From NCBI RefSeq assembly GCF_004027225.2, contig NC_044283.2:9938992-10002991 (forward strand): DNA of 64,000 bases. Reading direction: 5' to 3'. Made by a program: the position numbers and the translations under genes. The stretch is from Strigops habroptila. Taxonomy: Eukaryota; Chordata; Aves; Psittaciformes; Psittacidae. Below are positions 51,192 through 62,255 of the stretch, in pieces. Each line of letters starts with the position of its first letter. Positions within the stretch are counted from its first letter, which is position 1. Below the pieces are notes generated by a model. It ran no database searches. It saw only the letters and a program-made list of their open reading frames with translations, and was not told the DNA's origin.

Positions 51192-51530
51192 GTAGAATGA
51201 TAGACCATAATAAAACCCCCATGTCATCTAGTCTGACTTCTTGTTAAATATCATTCATGTATTTAAATTCAGTTATTCTGTTGTGGAGCCCAGAAATGTT
51301 ATGGAGGGAGTTCTGTGACACACTTCCCTTCAGCAGAGGACTATTGCATGTCTCTATTGTCCTCCACTTCCTGTGATTCATTTGACTCTTGGAAATTTTT
51401 TATTAGATATACAGCCTAGAACTGATATATTCAGAAGATGGAGAATTCACTCTACAGGAATCTGTTTCCGTGATTAATCCCTTGCTTGAACCAGTGTCTT
51501 GTTTCTAATGTGAATATTTTTTCACTTTTT
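51192..51530 (-). mobile_element. Ancient CR1-related LINE fragment (minus orientation)
   Basis: Blocks resemble, in order, the old CR1 copies shared by birds, turtles and crocodilians. TAGAATGATAGACCATAATA and CATGTCATCTAGTCTGACTT come near the start; GATGGAGAATTCACTCTAC and TCCGTGATTAATCCCTTGCT follow, and TTGTTTCTAATGTGAATATT comes near the end. Divergence is high and parts between the blocks are not recognisable, so boundaries are approximate. Confidence 0.55.
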
Positions 51531-51586
51531 GCCCCAAGGTAGTTGTGTGCCGTGATCATACCATCTTTGCTATTCTTTAATTTTTA

Positions 51587-51636
51587 AATGTAGATTGAAT
51601 AATTGAAATGTAGATCAATGTAGATTGAATAATTTG
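51587..51636 (+). repeat. Small tandem repeat
   Basis: AATGTAGATTGAATAATTGA (51587-51606), AATGTAGATC (51607-51616) and AATGTAGATTGAATAATTTG (51617-51636) are three tandem copies, the middle one shortened to half. They lie just past the ancient CR1 fragment. Confidence 0.85.
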
Positions 51637-54600
51637 GTACAGAAGTTTTACCCACAGAGAAACAGTAAGAATTGGTAACATAAATTAACCAAGATATGAA
51701 TTGTCTAAGAGAAGCACATTAAAACTTGGTGAAGATTCTAATTCAGGAAATAACAGTTTTGGCAAAGCCTTTAATCTTTCTAAAATTATGCCATGGCTGT
51801 TTAAAATCTGAATGGGCAGCATCTACAAAGAAGTTTGAGCTTTAGGCTATGCGCATTATGTCATGCATCCTAACTCATTATGCAGAGTTATCATAGCAAG
51901 ATGCTTTGCCCAGGCTCCAAGCCATTTTTGTGGTTCTTTTTTAAACTTGACTTCAACGATGAGCCTCATTAATTCCTGGATGCATTTGGCTGTATTTGAA
52001 TGAGCCTAGTTTACCAGGCTCAGATCCAGGTTTCCTGATCTTCAGTCTTCAAACTCTGAAGATTGTTGTGCCATCTCTAATATTGCTTATTTCCAAATAA
52101 TTGTTAACTATTTTCCATAAAGATATGGATTATGGAGGTCTAGTCAGATTTGTACGTAGCTAGAAAAGCACAAACAAGCCAGAAACAGCTGTTAGCTGTT
52201 GAAAGCCATAGATTCCAGAAACCGATGGAACTGGAGACCCATCTTGCCATGAAGTAGTTGGAAAGGAAGAATTGTTTTTATGGTTTTGTGGAGGTGATAC
52301 ATTTTGGTAGACAGATTACTCTTTGTATTCAACTCCTGCTTCATTGATTATTCACACACACTCCTGAAATGAGCCTTATTGGCTGAGCGTAGGCAATCTA
52401 TCAAGGAACTTCTAATTGAACAGTGAATTAAATTGATCTTAGATAGGTAGACAGCAAATTCACTTGAGACTTGCCTCATATCTTGCTTAGTTACATCTGG
52501 AGGTTTTGCTTTGTTCCCCCTGGTCTCCAGTACACACGGTTGTTTCCGCTCAGCATCCTAGATGAGAGATAATGTTTTCTTTCCCTTGGTTCATTTCCTT
52601 CTTTTGAACCTTGTATTGTCTGTTTTAGAGCATTATGTGGAACATTGCAAAGTTCTGCTTGGAACATGGTCCCAATGACAGAGCTCTTCCACACTTTGTT
52701 TGTGCAGTGAGGGGAATACCTATGCCAGTTCTCTTGGAGGCTCTTTGCCGTAGACACTGGAAGTCCAACAGTATCAGCAGATTGTACCTGAGATCCTGGA
52801 TTTCCTAGACCCCTCTTTCCCTCTTTCCTTCAGATATCAAAATCTACCTTCAGAGACCTGGCTTGGCAGAGTGGAGATGCTTCTTTGGCAGAGGCTGTGG
52901 CTGCTGTCAGGATCTGTTGCACCCCTATTGTCCCAGAGGTGTTGGGTGCACAGGAATGCAACATGGAGAATCAACAACAGGAAACAATTGGTGTTTGCTA
53001 CAGCAAATACTGATCATTTCTTATGCTCATGCCTATAGATTGCCAAACTAGACATACTTGTAGCTGAAACTATTTGAGGATATTGATGCTGGTGGGTTAC
53101 TCAGTGCTGAACTCATATTCCTATTTCTGCTTTCCTCTTGACTTTCTGTTGTAAAAATTTATTGACGTTGGAGTGTTGTCTCTGGCGTGCTACCCAGGAG
53201 ACCTAGAACTTCTCAAGAAAGATGGCTCAGTATGTGAGGAAACACTTCAGTATTCAAGTAACTCCTTCAGGCATCATTGGACATTTTACATTGTTTCATG
53301 GTGCTAAGGGTTCTTTATTCGTAAATTAGATTCTTTAGATCCTTCTTTTGTAGACCCCTTCTCAAGAGCTCTCCTTCAAGAGCTATTTTGCAAAGAGAGG
53401 ATTGTAAATTCCAAGTCTATGGACTTGTGAGTGATCCTAAAACTCTCTCATTACTAGTCACTATGGCTGGAGAGAAAAGGAGATTGAGAACACCACCAAA
53501 GCTGGGGATATCTGAAATTTCTTTTCAATGGAGACTAATTACCGAGTTGTGTTTGTTAATTGTAAAGAAACACAGAGAGTACTTAGGAGGCCTTGAAGAA
53601 TCCTTGTGCCTTGGCTTTTGGGGGGACTTTTCTGTGCTGAAACCTGATTTGAGCAAGCACTTGTCATCGAGCGCTTTTTAGCTACTAGCACACTGCAGAT
53701 ATTGCTGATACAGTTCCCCAGTTAGCTGCCATCACCACCAGACATTTTGCCTCTCTTTCCTCTCTGTAGCTGCGCAAGACAGTTATTGCATTGGATGTAT
53801 AGTTATACATCTTACAGGTTTTTGATGAACCACATTTGTTCAACTGAAAACCAGCTGAAATCCTGCACAGACCCTAGGAAAACACTTCAAAGATTTTATT
53901 TTCCCTTCTCTTAAAAATAAGGCTCATTTTAGATCTTTCCATCCCAATCACTCCATCTCCTTTTTTAATTTTTTTTTCATCTCGTTTGAAATGAAAACCC
54001 ACATGGCAGCCACAATTGCCAAGAAAGTGCCACAATAGTCAGTGCAGCTCAGTACTAGTGACATGCCCCAGATTTTCTCTCTCATTCCTTATTAAGGACG
54101 GCTCTCACCAGGGCTTACTTTGACAAGACACAAGCCCTCTTGTGGCTCTAGGAGCCAGTTCTTACATGTTTCAAGCAGGAGGTCTTACCATAGCTACTTT
54201 CTAGTACTGTATAGAGATCGATAGAGATTGATTGCATTTTCAACATTTAAATCCTCTGTGAAGACAGGTTTAAATTCAAAAGGTGACTTTAGCTAAAATA
54301 ATACCATCATTTCAAAAAGTTTCTTGCTCAGCCTGTCAGAAAGCATGCATTCTTTGTGAATGGGAGTGCAGTGATGTGAACCTTGGAATAACAGATTCAG
54401 TGTTGTCCTTAGACTGCTGTAGACCTTTTCCACTTGCTTGGCCTCTTTGAGAACCACATTTCAAATCATTCCAGCCCTTAGAGTTAATGGGGGCAAAGAG
54501 AATTTGTTGTCAGCCAAGACCCAGCAGGATTGTCTGGCTGTGATAATCTCAGTGATCAGCTGCAAGTTTGACTCACAGTTTGAGCAGAGCAGCATGTATT

Positions 54601-55584
54601 TGTTTTGTGCACATTTATTTGATGCTCAGAATCAAATACGATATATAGAATCTACAAAAGTGAGTTTATTTTGTATACCTTCCAAAGTTTTGTTTAGCGT
54701 AAAGATGATAACTTCTCCTTTCCCTTAGCATCATTACAGCAGTGTAATGCTATATTCACTCTTTGAATTGTACAAGTGAATTTAAATTCTTGGATAATCT
54801 GAAAGCTAGTGGTCTTTGTTCACTATGTTAGTGTACATTTATGAAGAAGATTGATGTTTTTTCTTGCCTGTGCATAAAGGGACAGCACATTCAAATGACT
54901 AAACAGTACTCACAGTTTCCGTCAAGAGCAATTCTATTTTTTTTCCTCTAAGATTTTAATAGCATTTAATTTAATCCACTTGTTTCTTTTCATAGACCCC
55001 CTCCTTTTTGGGTAATTGCACCCTTGAATGTCAAAGGACTTGTGTCTTTTTGTTATATTTGCATTAAGTCTTTCAGGTGCTTAGGATTGTTTATTTCTCT
55101 TCCTGAGAGATCTGAATGTCACAGTCATTGTTGCACAAAGCCTGTCAAGTAGGATAAGAATGTGAATGAAATTATGATACAAATCTGCCACAGCTCAGTG
55201 ACCTCCCTCCCCTTCTTCACATTAATAAAAACACATTCTTCAAGAATTCAAGTTATCCTTATTCAGGGATGTCTTGAAGTCTGCAAGGTGTTGACATGGC
55301 ATACTACTTGCAACTGTGCCATCTCATTACTGCATTTTACCTAGAAAGGATACTGCGTTTGGCAGAACATGACTGAGATTGCTCTTTGTGTGAAGGGACT
55401 TAAAAGGCCCATCATCAGGTAACTATGGTGCTGGGGAATCCAGTCTGGAGTTAGAAAAAGTGTGAATGAACACGTGGACTATTAATTTAGGTTAGGAAAG
55501 AAGTTATCTGGCTGTAACTGGAGGTTTTTAAAATATGTAGTACACTTCCACTTTCACTTGTTACTAGGGCAAAGAAACCAACAC

Positions 55585-56440
55585 CCACCTTGCTACAACC
55601 TCTTTTCAGGCAGTTGTAGATATTGATAAGGTCCCCCCCAAGCATCCTTTTCTCCAGGCTAAAATAACCCCAGTTCCCTCAGCTGCTTGTCATAAGACTT
55701 GTGCTCCAGACCCTTCATGAGCTTCGTTGTTCTTCTCTGGACCCGCTCCAGCACCTCAATGTCTTTCTTGTAGTGAGGGGCGCAAAACTGAATACAGTGT
55801 TCAAGGTGTGGCCTCCCCAGTGCCAAGTACAGGAGATGATCACTGCCCTGGCCCTGCTGGCTATGCTGTTTCTGATACAGGCCAGGATGCTGTCAGCCTT
55901 CTTGGCTGCCTGGGCACAACCTGGCTCATGTTCAGCGTCCATCAGTCAGCACCCCCAGGTCCTTTTCTGCTGAGCAGCTTTCCAGCCACTCTGCCCCAAG
56001 CCTGTAGCACTGCGTGGGGTTGTTGTGGCCCAAATGCAGGACCTGGACCTGAAACTTGTTGAACCTCACACAAAAATGGCCTCAGCCCATTGATCCAGCC
56101 TGTCCAGATCCCTCTGCAGAGCCTTCCTACCCTCCAGCAGATCAACACTCCCGCCCAACTTGGTGTTGTCTACAGCCTTACTGAGAGTGCACTCAATCCC
56201 CTCATCTAGATTGTTGGTAGAGATATTAAATAGAACTGTCCCCAGTGGGGAACACCACTTGTGACAGGTTGGCCACCAACTGGATTGAGTTCCATCCAAC
56301 ACCACTCTTTGGGCCCAGCCAGCTTTTTACCCAGCAAACAGTACATCTGTCCAAGCCATGAGCAGCCAGTGGGAAATGGTAGCAAAGGCTTAGTTGAAGC
56401 CAGGTAGACAACATCCACAGACTTTCCCTCATCCACTAAG
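55585..56440 (-). mobile_element. CR1 LINE fragment with decayed reverse transcriptase (minus orientation)
   Basis: Read on the minus strand this is the C-terminal half of a CR1 reverse transcriptase. It has VDVVYLAST near 56410, then [53 protein letters not shown] and [19 protein letters not shown]. The catalytic box, normally FADD before TKLGG, reads AVDN here, so the enzyme is dead. Frameshifts split the frame into at least three pieces. The sense 3' UTR with the terminal octamers is missing: the copy stops at 55585 within the region equivalent to GGCAGTTGTAGA. Both ends are therefore truncated. Confidence 0.95.
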
Positions 56441-57065
56441 AAAAGAGAGAATCCTGTAAGCCTTATCTTGCCAAATTTTTATGTTGTTTATAATGTTTTG
56501 TGATGAAATATATAAAAAAGTGTTCAGTGCAAGGGCTAGTTCTGAGACTAGTATTCTGTAGTGGGACCAGCCTTACTTATGCGATGCTTTAAAAAACAAG
56601 CTGTAACTTACACCATACATAACAGTGCAGCACTTTCTCTGTATGGGATGGTTGTTGCAGCTCTAAAATTGTAGTTATAATGGCCAAATAAGCAAAATTT
56701 GGCCTCTCCCAATACAGTTTATAAATTCAATGTGTAAGAAAAATCAAGATTTAAAAACCCACCTTCCCCCCCCCCCCGCAAATGATGCCTTGTTTTCTGC
56801 ACGGGAAATTCTTATTAAAACCAATGAAATTTAAAAACTGTGGTTTTTTCCTTGGTGGGTTTTTTTTTTTTAATTTTATTTTTTTTCAGCCTGTAAGACT
56901 ATGCAAGTAAGCCAGCCATTCACACTAAATGCTTATGTTTTGGCACAAACTTGAGATGGGATTTATTGGAGAACACAGAGAGGTTTAAAAATAGGACTAG
57001 GTTGTAGCTTGGCCAAGAATGTAGTATAGAATTTTAGGTTCTAACATAGGTTTCTTTTTATATAA

Positions 57066-57338
<273 letters not shown>

Positions 57339-58127
57339 TTTCCTTTGTGAATGCCTCTGAGATTACTATTGATATAATAGATATCCCTTTACTGCACACC
57401 ATACGTGTGTCTCTTGCCCTATTCCCAGGTTTTCCATGGAAATTAAAACCCTAGTGTAATCTTAGTTAAGCAAAGAGAACAGATAATGCAGAGCGAGAGC
57501 TATCCCAGTATGATAAAATTAGTGCAATATATGCCTAAGTTGAATTATTTTTATACAGAAAGGTTAAGGGATGAATAGCTCTGGGAATTTCAGTACTATT
57601 TATGCCTAGGTCAGGTATTGTTTTACAAGCAGTGGTGTTGTACATTGCTTCACATCAAGGACTATAGTTTGACCTGTTGTAGGAGAATGAAATAGTGCAT
57701 TTCTAAACATGGTAATTGCATCTTGACTTTGCTGATGATTAAACCCTGTTTTGAAACATACATTGTGATTGTACAAGTGACCTATGGCTCTTGTGAAGAG
57801 CTAGATGGGACCACAAGATACATAATTTTAAACTCCCTGCCTGATATGAATAGTACTCTAAAGTATTAGGTTAAAAATAGTCTATTCAAATACACTTTTG
57901 ATATAAAAAGAAAGCCCCCAAACCACCTTACTATATACTGAATACTAAAATGTATAGAAGATACTTGAAATTGCTTTTGATATTAAATGTTTAGTTTTTT
58001 TCATTATTAACTGGAATCTGTTGACTTAAAGAACAACCAGCAATGAAAATTCTCATTTAATCTCTATCACAAAAGAAAAATATTGTACTGTGTGTATATA
58101 CATAAATATATATAATCTATCAAATGA

Positions 58128-58133
58128 AATAAA
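58128..58133 (+). terminator. MSANTD1: Candidate poly(A) signal of MSANTD1
   Basis: This AATAAA lies 790 bases after the stop codon, in an A-rich context. The downstream T/GT element is weak (TTATTTATTATCG). Confidence 0.45.
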
Positions 58134-58412
58134 GAAAAAGAAGAAACTTATTTATTATCGCTGGGCAGATATGCTTTGGGACAGTGAAAAATACTGGGAG
58201 AGATAACCATAGTAGAAGGTTTTTAATTCTTATTTGCAGTGTAAATATCTCCTATACCGATGCCCAAAATATAGGGGTGGAAGTAATGAAGATCATTCAA
58301 CACCCCTATAGTGGTATTTGCTCGTGGCACAGCTTCGGTGTACGATTAGATGTTCTAAGGTGTGGTCTGCAAGGCAGATCAACATTGATACACCACAAGA
58401 GGGAGCTGGAGG

Positions 58413-58418
58413 AATAAA
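58413..58418 (+). terminator. MSANTD1: Second candidate poly(A) signal of MSANTD1
   Basis: This AATAAA is followed at 58421-58470 by TTGTATTTAAATTGTTGAAG and GTGTTCGGTT, a reasonable U/GU-rich downstream region. That makes it at least as good as the one at 58128. Confidence 0.5.
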
Positions 58419-58440
58419 GGATTGTATTTAAATTGTTGAA

Positions 58441-61400
58441 GTCCCAGCAAGTGTTCGGTTCCTCAGTGAAATATGACATTGAAATAACCTTTAATATAAA
58501 TTCAGAAATTCCTGTATACCATTTGTTTTTGCGTTCTCCTTGAAAATCATATTTCTGCTGCTTTCACTGTATTTCAAGACTGAAGGTTAGATTCAGGTAT
58601 AGAAAGTATAGAATTAATGTTGGTACTAGGACCTCAGTACTAGGACCATTTTCCATTCTCACTATTAAATAATAACCCCTCTTGAAACTTTGTTTTTGAA
58701 GGTGTTTGCATTTTCCTATATAATTTAATGTGTTGTTGCCTAAGCTAATGTTAAACCCCAGATCCAAGCAATTAATCTGTAATTAGGGTTGGTGAACAGG
58801 ATAAAGGTTATACTCACCAAGCAAATTAATAATATGTGGAAATATTTCTTAGAAGATCCTGCAGGTATGAAGATCAAGAATGATTAAGTATGTAAATGTG
58901 GCCTAGTTCTTACAGAGTTTAATTCATGATAACAGGATAATGCAAATGTAGGAGATGACTGAACCTGCAGGAAAATGGTGGCTGCTGAAGTAAAAACGAA
59001 GTAACTTTCCTTCACTCCACCTTTACTCTGGTGATTGGGTGACTGGAAAAAGGGTAATTGTCTGGTCTGATTCTGCAAAGGTAGGGTGATAGCTGATGTG
59101 AAGTTCCAAATGCTTTTTTTGTGTGTAGATTGAATTCATCATATCTGAAAGAGAATCATGAAAGCTTATTACATCTCTGCCTGCAGAACTACTCTTAAAA
59201 GCAGGGCTAGTCCTAATGTCATATGGGTGATCAGAACACTTACCAGAGCACTGTCATACAGGCATAGAAGAGAGAGGGAATATATGTTGTGTGCTTTGTC
59301 ATGGTTTTACACATTCCAGATGTCGATCTGTTGGCCAGGCTGGTGTATCCATGTCGTAGTGTTCCTGACACTTTAACGTGTTTACAGTAAGATATAAAGA
59401 AACTCTTCCCTAACTCCATGGGAATTAATAATATTTACTGATATTATCTACTTGAATCTTATAACAATTAAATCCAATTAATGAGCAATAACAATGGCAG
59501 CAGATTTGAACCTTGCACCTTAGAGTAGGTAGCCCCTCTCCTTGCATGCTATGAGAATTGTAACTCCAGTGCTGTCGGAACACAGGAATGGAGGAAATCC
59601 ACTGATTCCTTCCCTGCTAGCACAAGCAACCATGTCATATAATCCTTTTTGTTAATGTGTGGACCTGTATCTTCAAATGAATTACGTGTTTTGTTCCCAG
59701 AATTATATGAAGAGCTGCATTACAGCCGGGTAAGCTGCAATTTAGAAGATTGCTTCTAGGATTGTTCCTGGTCAATTTATACTAATTTCTTCTTGTATCA
59801 ACACTGTGATTTTGCCGCTTTCTGTAGCGTTTACTCTTGAGAACCAGAGGTCGAGTCCCATGCAGCCCTTCTTCAGAAGAATAACTCTTTTGTAAGGTAG
59901 GGATTATTCTGATGACTGTTTTGCTGATTTTGCTCTTTGAGTTCATCCTTTTTAAAGAGGAATGACCAAGATGATATACAGCATTCTAGATGAGACTTTG
60001 AAGATTGTCTTACATGACTGCATTAAAGGAAGTGGTGTTTTCTGGAGGTTGTGAGATTCTGTTTCTCTGTAAAACAGTAGTAGTTAAATTTAGAAGTTCA
60101 GTTTTAAAACCTCATCTCTTTAACAAAAGGCTTTATTTCCATCCTTCTGGATTATCTGTTTTCTAGCCCTGTTTTTGTCCAGACAGGGAGCACAGCACTG
60201 CCGTAGGCAAACAGAACTAGTTTCATATATGATAGAATTTTTCTAATACTCTTTTTGGCAACAGTTTGAAAATTCCCTACCTACCCATAGTTTCTTTTTG
60301 CTGCTGTTTTGTTTGGTTTAGTAAAGACTGAATATTTACTTGAAACAGTAGGTTGAGTGATTTTCCTGTTTGTTTGGAGTTCTGGGGTTTTTTTTGGTTG
60401 TGTTGTTTTTTAAGGTAGGCATACATTTCTCATCTATCTGGGACAGTTAGCTGCAGATAAAGATAATTTAAATGTCTGAAATATTCTGACTAATTATAAA
60501 TTGAAAGACCTACCTAGAATTAAAACGCTTGGTACAATTCCTGGCTTGGGAAAACCGAGACACTGCTTCTGTGTCTGTCTATATAAGTAGGGAGTTTAGA
60601 GTGTAATAAGTATTCAAGCAGAGCACATCGGGGGTTACTCAAGTTTATCACTGTAACTATGACATTAAAGGAACTCCCTCGTGGCTTCTCGAAGTGTGAT
60701 CAACAAATAAACTGTTGCATAGGAAAATAAATTCCTTATTTTCAGGGTAGTAACGGGGTCAGCACAGTATGATATCACTTTCACTAAATGAAGGGCCTGT
60801 ATTACATATACACACACAGATGGTGCAAATGGAAAAAAAATAAATAGGGGAGGAAACACAGTGCCTGGAGGCAGGTGACTTTGTGAGTGATGTAAAAATA
60901 GAATGAAAAGGAACCTGAGGAGGCAGATGAGAAAACGAGACATTGAGAAACATGCAAGCAATTGAGAGGCGGATTGTGATGGAAAGATGGGGAAAAATAC
61001 GTTGGGCAAAGGGGCAAAGTGAACACCTCTAAAAAAAAAGCTGGTAATGGCAGGGATGAGAAGGTACACAGCATTTTAAAAGACAGGAAAGTGAAAATGG
61101 AAGGAAAAACATAATGTTGCAGGGGAAAAGTTCCATTATGAAGAGCTAACACTAGTGAAATTCTGTATATTTTGAACAGATAACTCCTACAGATAACTTA
61201 GACAAGTTATAAATAGCATACAGCAAGTAGTGACTTTTTTTTCCCCACCAGAGAAAAATAAGCCTCTGGACAAATATTTGGAAGCAAAAATATTTTTCAC
61301 AAACTCACAAAGAGCCGTTAAGCAATTTGTATAAAGATCCCATTATAATTAAACAGCATTTTCTCATGTTGGTATTAACAATTTGCTGCTTAAAATAGTT

Positions 61401-62255
61401 TGTGACTTTTTCTTTTATTCCTTGAATTCAAATTGGAGGAGCATTTTAAGATTTCATTTTTTTTCAGGCCCTGCCAAGTTTAACAGTTATCCACAAAACC
61501 AGGCCATATATTTATGGACATGGAATGCCTTTTATAATTTTTGCCATAAACAGCTATCTCTCTTGGAAAGTACAAAACCAGCAGAAAAACACGTATCCAG
61601 AATTCCTAAATTATTTTTCCAGATTTAATCTGCCCAATTCAGCAGAGGCAAGAAGAGTTTACAACTCTGTAGCCTTACCCTAAGTTGACAGCCTGGTTCT
61701 GTGAATAGTTTCTTGTACTAAAGCCAATGGGACTACTTGAATAAATTTATTGAACTCGGTATGTATATGTTTGCAGGATCAGTTCCTATGCTGATAATGT
61801 AATGTGAAAGGCAAATTTGAAAAAGAAATTTAGGAACATTTGGTGGTGTTCTGCAGCAAGTAAATACTAACCATCTGGTCTCTAGATTGCTAATCTATTT
61901 CCCCTGATTTTATGGGTAGCATACTTCCTGTGTGTGCAAGCTTGAGACTACATCATTAAACTTCTGTGTTGATCTTTTTTTATAGTGTTTTAACAGAAAT
62001 ATTTAACTTACTTTGCCATTTGGGGAGGGGGGGGAATTTTGTTCCTATGCATAATTTTTTCTTGATGGAAATTTTTCATTCTCCTATATGTTATTTTAAG
62101 GTGTTTTATTGAAATGCATTTCTAATAAGGATGAATAATTTCAAGTATGTTCTTTGAAAAACAGACCAGTCATCTGCAGTAAAAGATGTGCAGTTATCTA
62201 AAGTTGACTAATTACTACAGATAAGACCTCAGTTTGATCCTGGTTGAAAGTTATG
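58441..62255. other. Intergenic region after MSANTD1
   Basis: No coding exon or RNA gene is recognised. In mammals the next gene on this strand is RGS12, as I recall; none of its exons is visible here. A possible very old CR1 scrap lies at 59961. The minus-strand open frames at 60665-61152 arise from a purine-rich plus strand and have no domain signature. Confidence 0.6.
59961..60030 (-). mobile_element. Possible ancient CR1 scrap (minus orientation)
   Basis: AATGACCAAGATGATATACA, GCATTCTAGATGAGACTTTG and TACATGACTGCATTAA resemble the old CR1 segment that normally reads as 'accaaactgtacacagtattctagatgag' in related copies. Only about 70 bases match and divergence is high, so this is a weak call. 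Confidence 0.3.

Larger units (their letters stand above)
57339..58440 (+). other. MSANTD1: MSANTD1 3' untranslated region (end inferred)
   Basis: AT-rich sequence with no exon or repeat family follows the stop codon. A short TATA/TGTATA simple stretch lies at about 58091-58115. Two AATAAA signals, at 58128 and 58413, bound the likely end, so the 3' UTR is about 0.8 or 1.1 kb. Confidence 0.6.
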
